A DNA stretch of 64,000 bases from Phyto melanocephala (GCA_941918925.1 OW799233.1:9850001-9914000), one strand, 5' to 3'; shown: positions 45,140-58,439, numbered from the stretch's first letter. Notes: a model not told the origin generated them from the sequence alone. A program made the numbers and translations.

Positions 45140-45695
45140 TTTAAAGTGAAAATATGCCTCGTCCTTGAAGATTATTTTCTTTAGAAAGTCACCATTCAAT
45201 TCTGTCTGTTCCACACACCATTCGGCGTATTGGCGACGTTTGAAATGGTCAGAAGACTTAAGTTGTTAAGTCAATTTAATCTTGTTATTCCTTATTGAAA
45301 AATCGCATTAGTGTTGTTCGTGAGATGTGGAGCACGACAAAGACTGCCACAATATCACAAACAACAGGAATGTTTTCCGCAGTACGAAGAAACGTATAAA
45401 ATGGTGAAAAAGTATCAAACGCAACAACGCATGAAGAACGGATGGTATGTAACTCCAGCTTAAGCGAGCATGGACAGGTGTATTCACATTTCCTGCAGAA
45501 CCGGTTTGCTGATATGTGTTCACAATTCTCCCGATTGTGGACGAATTTGAACGATTATGCCGACCAAAAAAATCTCAAAGTGCACAAAATGCATTTTGAT
45601 TTAATCGCCCATTTTCCTAAAAGGCGTCAACAATCTTAACACACTGCTCAATTGTGTACTTCTCCATGGCTGAATTTTTCAAACACTGAAACAAG
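45140..45695 (-). pseudogene. DD41D transposase N-terminal relic
   Basis: The minus strand reads MEKYTIEQCVKIVDAF then a stop, ENGRLNQNAF, then RIVNTYQQTGSAGNVNTPVH (the second helix-turn-helix and GSVxNVxxP linker), unrelated or scrambled sequence, then RRQYAEWCVEQTELNGDFLK and KIIFKDEAYFHF with the first catalytic Asp. The rest of the catalytic domain is missing. Several stops and frame breaks. Its N terminus closely parallels that at 17995. Confidence 0.7.
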
Positions 45696-45699
45696 GAAA

Positions 45700-46827
45700 T
45701 ATCAAATTAAGTTCGGCAAAAAGTTTGATGGTGGTGACTTAAAAATAACATCGTGCATTATGGTAGGATCACCCTTTACACAGCGGATTAATAAACCCTG
45801 TGTTGTGTAATTTTACAAAACTTTTTAAGAAACCAAAATCAGTAGCTCGTTCTGCACCACCCTGTATAAAAAAGATTTTATTTAATTTAAAAAGTTTGCT
45901 TATAGAAGAAAGCTCTACTGTTCCATTTTTTGAAACGTCCTGCTTTTATCGATTGTGTTTCAACACAAATTAATTAATGTGAAAAACCGTTCAAGCAAAT
46001 ATTAAACAAACGGTAAAAAATAAATAAACAAAACACAATATTAAAAATTTTTGTTGTTTTGTTTTCGGTTTTAAGTTAAAAAGAACTGCGATTTTGGTTT
46101 CGATTAAAATCGAAATGCAATCTCTACTTCAAACCACTTTCTGGTTGTTGTAACAAACAAGTCTTTATATGTTTGTGCATGGTTTAGTGAGTGTGTGTAT
46201 TTGTTTGTTTGTTTGTTTGTTCCCTCTAACATATTATAATTATGACTTTGCAATAGTGGCAACTGGTTTTTTCCTAAATCAGAAGAACTTGTAACGTGCT
46301 GAGTTTTATGTATGTGCATTTAACTATAACAGCACTCCAGAGTATTCAATGGACCAATGTGAACACTTTGATTTCATCACAAGAAATAAAATATAAAAAC
46401 AAACAAAAAACGTTAAACAGAAACTGCGCAGTTTTTTTTTTTTTTTGATTTCATTTCAACTTGTATTTGAACCACTAAAAAAGATCTTGTCAAACGACTT
46501 GACTTAAGACTTTCTTCTTTTTCAGTCAATAGTTTTTATTTGTTCGTTTTTATTTTGTCTCAAGTTTAATTTGATTACAAGAATGGCGGCGGTTTTTTGT
46601 TTCGAAATATTTTACATCATAACAACAAATATATAGATCAAATGATGTGGTATTAAGGTTAGACGCTGGTTACAGAAAACGTTAGTTTAAGGCGAATGAC
46701 TAACATACGCCTGTTTCGTTATTGTTACAAAATATCTATAAAACAGTTTAGAGCATGATCATAAAATTATATTAATTTTATATTAAGACTTTAAAAATTT
46801 TTTTTATAAATCTTTGTTCCCCTTATA
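45700..46827. other. Intergenic stretch
   Basis: A GTTT microsatellite lies at 46201-46220. An ORF at 46104-46319 (minus) is this repeat's shadow. No gene is recognised. Confidence 0.35.
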
Positions 46828-48078
46828 CAAGGTGTCTGGTGGCAGATTTATATTTTCAAACTTAAATAAAAAACGTAATAATTGACACAAAGTTAATTTA
46901 AGAGCATTGAACGAAAGAAATGAAAAGAAATGAAACGAAAGAATGGAAATGCAGATTTCATTTTTCAAAGAGTATATCATCCATATGTCTTCTGTCAAGT
47001 TGAACACATTGTCCTTAACGGAGCCTTGTGTTCTGCGCCAAACGCTGCAGTAAACTTGGTTCAATTGAGCTGATTTCTCGACGAATATTTTCCTTTAAAG
47101 CCACAAGAGATTGGGGATTGTCATTATAAGCCCTCTCTTTGAGGTAGCTCCATTAAAAAAATCTATGGGAGTTAGATCGGTGGTCATGGGATGTCTCTAA
47201 AGTGACTGATCAGTTTTTGGGGGAAATTTTCTTGCAGCAAATTTATCGAAGCTCTGGCTGTGTGTGCAGTTGCCCCATCCTGTTTAAACCACGTGTGTAA
47301 AGAGTACGATGGTTGAGCTTACAGGTTTGGCCAAAAGAATTCCGTAATCATGTGTCGATAATTTTGACCGTTAACATTCTTTGCCTGTCCTTGAGAATTT
47401 TCGAAAAAAAATGATCCAATTATCTCATGCGTGAATAAGGCACACCAAACAGTTACCCTGGGGCAATGCAATGGGTTTTATTGTTTCAATCCAGGGTTGC
47501 GGGTTCTTGGAAACCAAAAACGGCAGTTTTGCTTGTTGACATGGCCGTTAAGGTAAAAATGAGCTCCGCCGCTTCAAAAATGGGACTTACATTGCAAAAA
47601 CGCTTCAACTTTGTTTCACAAAAATTTGTGCGTAAATTAAAGTCACTTTCTTTCAGTTCTTGGACGAATTGAATAGGAAGGAACTTTAGATCCTTTTTAA
47701 ATTTCATGAAAAATTGCCCTTGTCGGTTCCGTATTGAAAGTCGCCGGTTTTCATGTAAACTGCTTTCAACCAGTTAAATGTTTCCTTGATGATCGGCTGG
47801 GCCCTGGCCGTGGGACATTCATAGCCGAAGCAGTTGCGCTGAATCTCTGCACTCACGAATGAATTAAATTAACACACGGTCCATCACGTATTGAACAAAA
47901 TTGTCGAAGAGCCATTACGTAAGAATCATTACTGTTAAAAAATGTCTCCACAGCGAACGTGTGATGACTGACAAATCCGCACAATCAATAATTCCAATGG
48001 CGCCACCTCCCTCCGCACCGTTTATAACTTTTTGAAATAACCGTATTTAAGAATATAAATTTGCCACCAGACACCCTG
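46828..48078 (-). mobile_element. DD41D-type mariner-like transposon, near full length with TIRs and TA
   Basis: Terminal repeats: left CAAGGTGTCTGGTGGCAGAT then TTATATT, right (reverse-complemented) CAGGGTGTCTGGTGGCAAAT then TTATATT, about 27 bp with two mismatches. TA flanks at 46826-46827 and 48079-48080. The minus strand encodes a decayed transposase: SYVMALRQFCSIRDGPCVNL, RFSATASAMNVPRPGPSR, GGAHFYLNGHVNKQNCRFWF, RVTVWCALFTHEIIGSFFFE, KNVNGQNYRHMITEFFWP, QDGATAHTARASINLLQENF, PQKLISHFRDIP and DLTPIDFF. Spacing from QDGA to the last Asp is close to 41. Multiple stops and shifts. At 1,251 bp it is the most complete class II element here. Confidence 0.88.
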
Positions 48079-48548
48079 TATTTGGGTGTAATTAAACAAA
48101 ATTGCTTCCTTGTCGAAGAAGTCACTATGTATCGCGACCTAAATTAGATAATAGCAATCAATATTAGCAATTAGATCTGTGCATATCTGTCTTTTGTAGG
48201 CAGGTTGAGAAAGGTGAGTCTATTGAACTATGTCTTGCAAACCAGTTCGAGCGGAAGCAGTCTTTTTTCTCGTTCTTCTTCTTTAAAAGTAATATGTTTG
48301 GAAGCGAAATCAATTTAGCTGGGTAGTCCTTCATAAACTTAAAAAAAAAACAAATCAAATGATTGAAATGTAATATCCGAGTGTTAAAGTGATATTTTAT
48401 TGGTATATAGTTTTCTTGCTAGGCCTTGTTAAATATTATGTATCATGCCGTAGTTTACGCTCTGACTTTAAATAGTAACAAATGATTCTAAAATAAAATT
48501 ATAGCATTTGAAATTAAGAAAATCTAAAAGAGATTCTTTATAAAAATA
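48079..48548. other. Unassigned stretch
   Basis: No gene is recognised. Confidence 0.3.
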
Positions 48549-48680
48549 TCACGGTTTGGTGAGCTTAATGGACCTGTGATTTTCCTTTTTTTTAATGCGG
48601 CTGGAAAAAATGTTACCGTGGAAGGCAAACGGTACAGAGCAATCATGAATGACATGTTAACTGAAAACATCAACAGAACA
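48549..48680 (+). pseudogene. DD41D transposase fragment
   Basis: A short plus-strand piece: an ITVW-like start, then GPVIFLFF-like sequence and NAAGKNVTVEGKRYRAIMND then ML. This is the FENxxGxxVTVNGxRYRxMI block between the first two catalytic Asp residues. Everything else of the gene is missing or unrecognisable. It lies 470 bp to the right of the larger minus-strand copy and is in opposite orientation, so it is an independent insertion. Confidence 0.6.
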
Positions 48681-49046
48681 CAGGTACAAACCATATAGTG
48701 CCTCGAATAATTAACTTACGAAAGAGAAAAAATTATTTCTAGAAATGGTCCAATCAATTTCATACAGGCCTTCTGATTATTTGCTCTGAGATAACATGAA
48801 CTCATTGATTCATGTGAAAAAAAACCATCAACTTAGAAATATGATACCAAAATTAATATAATATTTATAGAAAAAAGAACAAGTTAAATGAGCAGCATAC
48901 GAGCGATCAGCAGCGCCCACATATCCCACACTAATGGCATAAAATTGAAGCGATTTTTTTTTCTTTGGAATTATCTCAGTATATTATTTCAATTAATTGT
49001 TAAACACCTCAAAAAAAAAAAAAAAAAAAAAAAAGACTCCCTATAC

Positions 49047-49118
49047 CATTTGAATTACCAGCACCATCGCCATTTGCAGTGTCATCATCATTCAAGTCAT
49101 TTGTTAATTTAACTCGCA
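49047..49118 (-). other. Candidate 72-nt exon (speculative)
   Basis: On the minus strand a strong pyrimidine tract (TTTTTTCTTTTGTTTTACTA) leads to AAAG|TGCGAG. The following frame VRVKLTNDLNDDDTANGDGA then GNSNG ends at AATG|GTATAG. The exon would be 72 nt and phase 1 at both ends. An A21 tract lies just beyond the donor. No partner exons were identified, so this may be chance. Confidence 0.2.
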
Positions 49119-49780
49119 CTTTAGTAAAACAAAAGAAAAAAATTAATACAGCAAATTGTCTATTGACAAAACATAAAATAAACAATATAGACAAACGGTT
49201 GGATCAACAGACGGACTGACATACACTGCAATCAGACATTTAAGTATATAAAACTGAGGACAGACGAACATGCACAGTTAGACAATAGACTTTTAAATCT
49301 AAATACTGTAAATAAATGTGTGCACTCGTACATACGTACACACATGCGGAATAAAACACACAGACACTACAATTGTTGTCTTCTGCCTTATTTTTCAAAT
49401 TGTTTCCATATAGCAAATAGTCTTGCTTTGTCTTCTCTGTAACGTGTAATCGATAATAAAATGTAAATGATGAACAAATAAAAATAAACCCAAAACGTTT
49501 AGATTTTCAACAAACATTATCAAATTGTTTACAATAACAATACAAATGTTAAAAGAACCATAAGGCCCCATTTAGGCAGAAGAAGAAGAAAAAAAATAAC
49601 GAAACAAAACAAACATATTCGTGTCCGATTATTTCTGTTACTTAGTGCATACATTTGTAAATATTTGATCGTACAACCCAGCAAACACAAAGTTAAACGT
49701 TTACAATAGATAAGTTGGGTTGACATCAAAACAAATGTTATATCTCAAATATAAAACTGAATTTAAACTTAAAGTACTAT

Positions 49781-50371
49781 TGGGGGATTCACAGTAGTGT
49801 CATAAAGTCATATGTCCTATAATAATAGCATGAAAAATTAAGACTATTGTGAACAACCCCTCATAATTAAGTGTGCTATTTTGAATTTAAATCAGCTGAT
49901 GTAAAACTATTATAAAAATAAATATTTTCTTTCATAATGCCAAAAACAAGTGAAAAAAACAAAATAATAGCCAGTTTGTGCGTAAAGTACAGTTTAGATG
50001 TTGATGATGGCAGACTCAAGTATATAAATCACAAATAAATTAAATTTTGTTTGATAAACAAAAACAGCAGAGTACTCAGCCGATCTTATTCGACGCCACC
50101 AGTGATTTTTTATCAAAAATAAGCAACTGCGCTTAAATTTGGATGTCGGCCCGATAAAATTATATAATGAACGGCGACGGCTTACAAAAACTATTGCGGC
50201 TCGGCTTAGCCGTTTAGCACAGGTCTCTGCTTATTAAATACGACAGCACAATAAACATAGCGTACAAAGTTCTATTATAATAAGACACTTAGAAAAGCAA
50301 CAACAACATTTTTAAACCATTGTAAAATTTTAGAACAATATAACATGATAAGACACCTTGTGAATCACCCA
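49781..50371. mobile_element. PIF/Harbinger-like TIR element, 591 bp
   Basis: Ends TGGGGGATTCACAG and, reverse-complemented, TGGGTGATTCACAA, followed on both sides by GTGTC-like motifs. Flanked by TAT at 49778-49780 and 50372-50374. Three-base target duplications with GGG-(N)-GATTCAC ends suggest PIF/Harbinger. An internal plus-strand patch, LYNERRRLTKTIAARLSRLA (about 50160-50220), may be coding debris. Confidence 0.6.
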
Positions 50372-50374
50372 TAT

Positions 50375-53300
50375 ATTTGAAATTACCGAATCTTAAATAC
50401 CGTTGATCAAAAGCTAAAAGCTGTTGTATTGTTTAACTTAGATATTTATAATTCAATTCCACTGTTCCATTTTCGATACAATAACAGACAGTCATATATC
50501 AAGAGCATGTCCAAAAATTCACTTGCAGGTCAAACAAGTTTTACTTTCTGCACGAAGTTAAAACCGAAGAATCTATGCTCACGGCTGAGCATAAATGTTA
50601 TCTAGCACAATAGGGACCAGTATTCCTTAGTACCTATTCTAGACTAGTTGTTGATAATGCCTTGGCGGATATCACGTGCTGATTGTGGCTCTACCTGAAT
50701 TTGGGGAATAGAAATCGTGCTAGTGACTTTGGGCAGTCATTGACTATTCTGGGTGGCTTTTTAACTTGCAAACTAGTTCCGGTTCTGTGGCTGATTAATC
50801 TCATGCCTCGTAAACAAGGAATTAGATATTCCAAACTCACTAACCTATGCGCCGAGTAAAGTGTTTGTGAATGAACCATGATGTTGCTTGTATTAAGGGC
50901 CGACAGTTAAACACTATAGCATTGTCAGTAGTAGGATCAATGTTAAATACGGCCACCATCACAGGTACTAACGTTAACGTCAAACATAAATTATCCAGAT
51001 CTCCACAGACTAGATGATCTGTGGAGACTATTTCTTGTAAAATTGCAACACAGATGTGCCAGATCGTCGAACGTTGAACTGGAGCATTTTCTCTTCCAAA
51101 TCCAAGATTTTGATGTTCTAACTGGATAATGTATCTTGAAACTACACGCTAGGGAATTAAATCTCTCTTTCATTGAGTTCTGCAGTAGTCAGCTCTGGCG
51201 GGACTTAGAGCTTAGCATCTAGTGTAAAGTTTTCTTCACGTTAATTTCAGGAGAATATGATTATTTTTTCATGTGTCGACTGCAGTTTGTAAGACTGTTT
51301 TGGCAGCACTCTACTCTGAAAATAAAGGTTCAAATGATGATATACAATTCTTAATTTTTATTCTTTCAGAAAAATTATTCCCCCGGGGAGAATGTTACCT
51401 TGGCGGATCGTCCACGCATTGGTGTTATTGTCAGTCTGGGATATAGAGGTACATTAAACGCTTTTCTGAATGTCATGCATGAAAAGATTAGGAAGCCTCA
51501 GATGTCGATGTAGGGCATAGCGGATGGATCCAAGCATAAAGAGCATGCGGCTATAACGCAGGCTCATGAGAGATCGATGAAGGTACAATAGGAGCATGAA
51601 TAGTAAATTTATTGATGGAGCATATAAGAATCCAGAACGTCGTACTTAAGGAGAATTAGATCGTGGTAGAGTATGGATCATAAGTTGGTACATATTAAGT
51701 GTAGTAATGTGAAATCGTTTTCTAGACTAAAGAATATGCCTCAGTTAAGAAAGGCCTGCCGATTGGTAGCCAGGAAATCACCTATTGCAAAGTCGGTCGA
51801 AAGAAACCGAAAATAGTACAGGTCTGCCTTACAATACCCCCAACACATATATGGGGTCTTCTATATAATCCACGTTTTAAATGTATTAAAAAAATATTCT
51901 TAGTTTAAGTTTAAGTCATGATATAAGACGTTCGTGTTTGCTGGGATATTTTACATAAGTACATTCTTTTGTATGTTTTAATTATTTAAGGGGTTGTCGA
52001 ATGATTTGGGACTTTAATGCTTTGTTCTACTTAAATTAACACCAAAAGTTTCTTCCTCAAAACTAAAACTGTATCAATAATTTATTGAAAATCGACTATA
52101 AAAAGAAAATTTATCGATTTTTTTTTTTAAATAGACAATTTATTGATGATTTGTTTACATAAAGAATTTATTTAATATTTTCTAATTGAACTGAACAAAA
52201 CGTGAAACACAAGGCGGAAAACAAATCACATTTTGATTTTGTAGTTAACCTAATTAAGAAATCGACGGGAAAGATAAAAGAAACAATATGATTGCAGCTA
52301 TAATTGAACTGAAAACTGTTTAAATAAATATTAAGAAACTTAAACAATTTAATAGTACGAACTAACCCTGCTTTAGATAGATTTTCACTTTAACAATTTT
52401 CAACACTGTTCTTTGCATCCTTTTAATACAAACCTTAATAAATACTACAAAAAAAATTTTTTAGCATTTTTTTTATTAATTAAAAAGTTATCAAAATTCT
52501 TTTTTTTTTTTCTGGCGACAAAAAGAAAACCTCGTGAAGAGTAAATTCACAAAATTTTCAAATTATCCCAGATATCTTATCATATTGGTAATATCATTTA
52601 AAAAAGCTTAGTCCAGAAATTCCCAAATTGCCATTATATCATCCAATCATCTGGCAGCTTAATTTAATAAAATAACGCATATGAAATGTATGCGTATGGA
52701 CATATACATACATACACACATAAATAAGAATGTACGTCAGTTATTTTACTAACTACCCAGCTGCACTTTTTTTCTATTGTCTTGTCTTTGTCTTTTGTTT
52801 CCTTCAATATGGGTCGCTGTCGGTCATTTAGGTTATCCGATAACATGATGAACTTTGATCCTTCTACCTAACGAAAACTCATAATAAAAGCAGTAATAAT
52901 TGTTGCAGCAATATTATGGTTTATACAAAAAAAAAAAACGGTTGCAACTTTGTATTTGCAAAACGTTTGTGTTTCATTTTTTTGCAAAAAACGCAGCAAA
53001 AACATAAAAATAAAAAGAAGTATAAATTATAAAGTAAACTTTGAAAATATAGAAAAATATTGCTCTTCTAAGAAACGTGATCAGAGAAAGTTAATTTTTA
53101 AATGGAAAATTTCTTTAGATCAGATCTCAAATTGAACAATAGATTAGAACTTGCCGGCATTTGCGCAGTAAAGTTTGGGAAAATGACTAATAAAAACAGC
53201 TTGCTGATTGAAGTTTTGAATTAGTGAAGACATGTAAGTATTATGATCCTGGTGCATAACAAGGTAGGGGAGTCTTAGAATCTATAGCGTATGGGTGAAA

Positions 53301-53568
53301 GTGTTTGAATTTGTTCGTGATTGTGGAAACGTGAGTTTAATCACTATTTAAAGAATTTTTAACCGTATCAGGGCAATAAGTTCTCAAAAGTTGCTCGGTG
53401 GTTGGCATAACTGGAAAGATAATCAAACAAAAGTTAGTTGGGATTCAGATGATAAAAAGCGTCAGTGTATATAGTGCGAATTGAAATACACTAACGCAGA
53501 CACTGTGTTGCGGGAGTGTACCCTTTGGCGGTTGCAAATGAGGAAAAAAATTTTTGCGTGGGGGTACC
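50375..53568. other. Unassigned mixed-composition stretch
   Basis: 50490-51840 is less AT-rich than its surroundings (CCCCCGGGGAGAATG at 51380; CTCTGGCGGGACTTAGAG at 51193) and patchily open on both strands. The minus ORFs at 50691-50879 and 50991-51173 have no motif that I can name. It is probably decayed transposon sequence. From 51900 the DNA is AT-rich and featureless. Confidence 0.35.
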
Positions 53569-54300
53569 CTAATAAATATAATCGGGAGGGGGCGAGAATG
53601 TTGTGCCACAGTCCCTCATTAAAATAATTGGGGATGGGCCTCTATAGATTTGGAGGAACCACTCTCCGGCCACAGTCCCAGTTCTTGTTAGGTATGTATC
53701 TGTTTGTGCAGGTTGCGCTGAGAGAAGCAATTGTTGGGTTTTGTTTTTTTTTGTTCGTTTTATATTAATTAAATGGTCCACTTTTTGATACAAGCATTCT
53801 ATCCTGCTGTAGTGGAACCATTTCTGTTGGTGACAATTGGCGGCTGAGCAGAACCGCAAATTTGCAATTCTCATGTTTTTTTGTTTGGTTAGGCTGAAAA
53901 AGGGAAATGAAAAAATAATTAGTTCGTATAAAATATTGAAAAGGGAACGATACTTTACCGTTTACCAGGTCGTCATAGGCATCCATCGGCAGAATTCTGA
54001 AAATATAAGGTTTAATATTAGATTATTAGGGAAGATTAAGAGAAATAAATAAATTTTATACCTTACCCATCTCGCGTGTGTTTTGCTTTTTTTTATGTAT
54101 GTAGAGTTGTCCAGGTATTTGTGTGTGCCATGTTTATTGTGCATGGTGGATTTATGAATGACATTTTTGTGTGTTGGGTTGGTAACGCAGCGATTTTGCG
54201 TAGAGTACAGCGTTGGAACCGCCTGAGACTGCAAGGCTAGTTGGCAAAGTCGTCAGAAGATCGACCGTAACAACTGTTAGGGTTGATTGTCGTTGAACCG
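53569..54300. other. Unassigned less AT-rich patch
   Basis: Contains TCGGGAGGGGGCGAGAATG (53582) and a GC-rich segment around 54225-54295 (GTCGTCAGAAGATCGACCG). Overlapping minus-strand ORFs at 53569-54234 are in different frames and without motifs. Origin unknown; repeat-derived is most likely. Confidence 0.3.
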
Positions 54301-55227
54301 ACTTATGTACAAAGAAAACGGCTGCAATTTTAGCAATACTAATGAAAACTGATGCAACAAAGTATTATTTTGTCTTCAATTTAAAACAATGCAATGAAAG
54401 ACTTTTTCATACACTTATAGCGAATGAATTCATGCTCATTGAGTTCATGGATAATGACATCAGTACTGTGAATTTTTTATGTCTGACTTTTTAAGCCTAA
54501 GAGAGTATGTCCGGTACATGCGTTGTATCACTGGCTTTAAAGTCGAAATTCTCATTGGCCAATGAACGCGGACTCTAGACTGATGGTTAAATATGTTCTT
54601 AATTTTGAACAGTGAGCTTCTGTGATCACAGTAATACTTATGTAGGATATTCGACCTGCGTTGATATTCTATGGTACAAAACACATGTTCTGGGTGCCAG
54701 CAAAATTCTCAGAGCTGGTGGAATCTATGAATTTTAAAAATATAAAAATAATCCACTTCGTAGGAGTGTAATTTAGGTACTCGGATATAATTAAAGAACA
54801 TAGAACTGGATTATTGTGTTGTCCACAGGGCACGGAAGCATCAAATATCATTTGAACAAGATAAAATAACATGAAATAACATGTTTGAAAAATATTTCCT
54901 TCTATCAAGTGTTATAAAAATCAAACAATGTATCTTAAGTCATAGTCTTTGAGTTGCAAGGTTCAAGGTAAATGAAGAGTTTAGAACTAAGTTCCAACAC
55001 AAAATCGGCTAAAATAAGGTCTTGATGTAGCAAATCTTAGACGTACGCATTCTGTAACTTGTTAGAGATTTCACATTATTAACCCATTAAATTTTTTTTA
55101 TTTTTTAGAAATTTTGTTACAATTTGGCAACTCTACCAAAGCCTCTAAGATCTTACGTAATTATTTAAGTTTATTTTACTTTTATGATTTTTTAATGTTC
55201 ATGTTTTGTTTTCCAATTTTTTTTTTA
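54301..55227. other. Unassigned AT-rich stretch
   Basis: ORFs on the minus strand at 54460-54908 lack motifs. No gene is recognised. Confidence 0.35.
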
Positions 55228-56054
55228 TTATACTCTTCACACGAGAGTGTAAAAGGTTATATAATTATAAGTTTGTTGTTTGTAATTTTTTTACAATATT
55301 AATTTTAGGCGCTATAAAGTTAAATATAGCGGGATTGATTGAGCTAAGTTTGTGTCCGCATGTATGTCGAAATCAAATTTTTAAAGCCCCCCCATATATT
55401 TAAGACTCTTATATGATATCAGTATATCAGATATGAAAACAAGTTATGGGGACATATCTGTGGCTTGGAGCTAAAAGGGCCAATGTCACTTTTTTGCTCT
55501 TTTGAGTTAATCATTGCATTAGATTTGTTTTCTTGCTCTATTTCACTGTGGTAAAACAGCTTAAGTCATACTTAACCCAGAACAGCTTCATAAATAAAAT
55601 GCTGGCCAATGTCACTATGAAAGCATCTATAAAAGTTCAATTCCAATTTTCTCAAAAGTAAATATTTTGACATTGGCCCTTTTAGCTCCAAGCCACAGCT
55701 ATTAAGAGCTGAGATATGAGCAAAAGAACATGACTGCCTATTTTTTAGCCAAATAAAGTCAGATTTTGCAGCTCTTATGGAAGTTCTTATAACGTTTGCT
55801 ATGTATTTGTACCTTTGGCAATATTTACAGAATATCTTGGTTCAATAGATTAATTAGCGACTAAAATATATCGGTAAAAAAAAAATTTGTTGGAAAAAAA
55901 TTTCAACTAAAAGTTTAAGTTATCGCATCCAAAATAAGTTTTGGTCATAGTTGTACCATATAATTGTCAGTTATAATCATTACGTGATGGAACAAACTGT
56001 GTGAAGGGCATGTAAGATTCGGTACATCCGTATATATATCGCTCTTCCCTGTTT
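55228..56054 (+). mobile_element. DINE/Helentron-like element, degraded, with MITE inside (copy K)
   Basis: 5' end TTATACTCTTCACACGAGAG then GTGTAAAAGG, followed by GGCGCTATAAAGTTAAATA and AAAGCCCCCCCATATA. After the MITE come GAGCTGAGATATGAGCAAAA and CATGACTGCCTAT. The 3' end is GTGAAGGGCATGTAAGATTC, GGTACATCCGTATATA and the CGCTCTTCCCTGTT tail. It has no T-rich filler and no minisatellite expansion, and is older by divergence than copies B-H. Confidence 0.75.
55458..55698. mobile_element. MITE with about 31-bp perfect TIR, copy 2 (241 bp)
   Basis: CTGTGGCTTGGAGCTAAAAG then GGCCAATGTCA at the left, exact complement at the right. It is almost identical to 22886-23132 along its length, with better preserved ends. 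It is inserted in DINE copy K; the target duplication is not obvious. Confidence 0.85.
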
Positions 56055-58435
56055 TACCATTCTATTGCATTGACTCAATTATCAAGAGTTTTCGCCATAA
56101 CGGGGCGTTTCTTTTATTATTTTGCGCCTAATATAATTTTTTTTTTACTTTGACACTGTCAGTTTTGATTGATATTGTTGTCAGTTTTTATTAAGTACCA
56201 AAGGAGGTCATAGGACTATGAATAAAATACCCATAACAGACACTTTTATTACTAATACATGCTTTTTGTGTTTTGACAAAAAGAACCAGATAAAACAGTG
56301 AATACATTTTCCTATTCACTTCAATGAAATCAAAGTACACTTCAAATAAATAAAATTAAAATTTTTATTTTCTTTCTCATAAAATCAAGCCCTAAAAACT
56401 AGCGAACTTTTATGAATTTTTTTTATGAGCTTGGTATTTTAAAAAATTAATATTGTTTTACACATTTAATTAGGTAAAGTCCACATATGTATGTATATGT
56501 AAACATGTATGTATACAAAACAACAACAACAAAAAAAACTGGTCTGTAGAACATTCACAATTTTGAGTATTAAGAAAAAACAAACAAACTACATAACACG
56601 AAATACTATTGAAAAAAAGTTTTTATTTTTTTTAAGGTAAATTTTGAAATTACAACAAAAATCCGGTTTTGATTTTCATAAAAAGGCAATAAAACACAAT
56701 ACATCAACAAAAGGGAAAGACACACAAATGTGTATGTAAAATCCATAATGAGGCTACAACACCAAACTATGGAAAATTATAAGGGAAACTATTTACTGAA
56801 TAGGTGTGATGAACAGATAGACACACGCAAATTAACTTACATGCTACGAACTTTAGAATAAAAATAAGAAAAAACTCTATAAAACTTTTATGACTTTTAA
56901 AATATTTTTGCAGTAGAAATTCAGCCGTGGTTGTCATTATTTTGTAATCGAAAGTTTTGAATTTCGTATATTGACAATAGAACTGATGTACATTAAGCGC
57001 TTCAAAGGAATGAGAGAAAATATTAGGGGGATGAGTAATCTGGCGAACACGCTGGCCAATTGATTTCTGAATTTCTGGAAATTATTTGCTTTTCAAAAAT
57101 TTGACTTTTAATTGTTATTGTCTCGGGCTGACACCACATCTCAAATCTTTTTTCAAGGATTATCGGTGCCTTGTTGGTGGTGACCATAAACAATGCAACA
57201 ATTTATTGCTTCAGGGGGCGAAATTCCGACTTTAAATGTTGACAGTACGCTCTCTGCTTTTAAATAATTATTGCTGACATAAATAATAAAATTCGATTAT
57301 ACTGTTTTTTTTTTGTACAATTGTAAATATCTACATTATTTATTCTCTTTATATAATCAGTTAAATACAAAAATGTATAAACAAAATTTTTAAAGATCAT
57401 GGTGACTCTTGGCTCACCCTGTTAAAAACAAAATTGTTGTATTTGTAGAAATAACTAAATGTTCATTTAACCAAAACTATTGTCGACTTATTTAATTAAA
57501 TAAATATTTGTTTTGTCATATCAACAAAGTCTTTAATTGTATTAACAACAAAATTGTTGAACAAACAAAGTATTTTAATAAACTTTAGTTTTGTGTTAGT
57601 TAGTCTGCGAGAGAAATTATTTGGTTTTTGCATTGATTTAATTTTTGTCCAGCCTTAGTTTAGTTGAGTTGTCACAGTGTTTGCACGTTAAAATTGTGAT
57701 ATGTGTTTTAAAAACCTTCTAAATATTTTAAAAATAATATTGTAAAGAAAATTTTAAATTGAGCTTGATCGGTTGCACAAAATCTTTTTCAATAAAGTAA
57801 AAACCTTGAGAGAGAAAGAGAGAGAGAGAGTTTTTCTATAATATTTCATATGAAGGCTTTAAAATTTTTTTTAAATATGTGTATCAAGCGCAAAAGTCAA
57901 AAAATTATGTCCAAAATAAATGGGTTAATTAAATTTTACAGACTGTTGTTAAGAAATAATTGATTGAAATCGGAGGTATTGGAGATGAGGCATGCATTTT
58001 GCTTTTCAGCTGATTTTTGACATCATCAAACAAGGAGAAGGCACTACTAAATGATAAATTTGAATAACCATATACTCACAAAAGTATTGGTTATTTCTTT
58101 ATAACCTGGAGTATCACTGATAAACATCATATATTTAAAAGAGTGGACTGCTATACTTCTATATTTGTCAAAGGGATTTGAAAAAATTAAAAATCTTTTT
58201 TTTTAAGTTTTTTAAAAAATTTTTTTTTATTTACTTCTGCTTTATTTTAAGTTCTCATTTAGTTTATGAGTGCTTCAAAATAAGACTTAAAACATTTTAA
58301 GTTTCTTCAAAATGATCTTCTGATATTCAGATATAAGCACAAGTAAAATTCATATGGTCTATCTTAAATACAACAACCAAATAAATATTATTGAAAATTA
58401 ATTGCCAATTAATTTTTTTATATTTTAGCAACCTT
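56055..58435. other. Intergenic AT-rich stretch
   Basis: A GAGA simple repeat lies at 57808-57831. ACAT/ATGT runs lie near 56485-56515. No gene is recognised. Confidence 0.4.
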
Positions 58436-58439
58436 TAAA

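Noticed and set aside
47466..47707. ORFs on both strands inside the 46828 element
   Set aside because: The plus-strand ORF is antisense to the decayed DD41D transposase and the minus one is only a fragment of it in a shifted frame.
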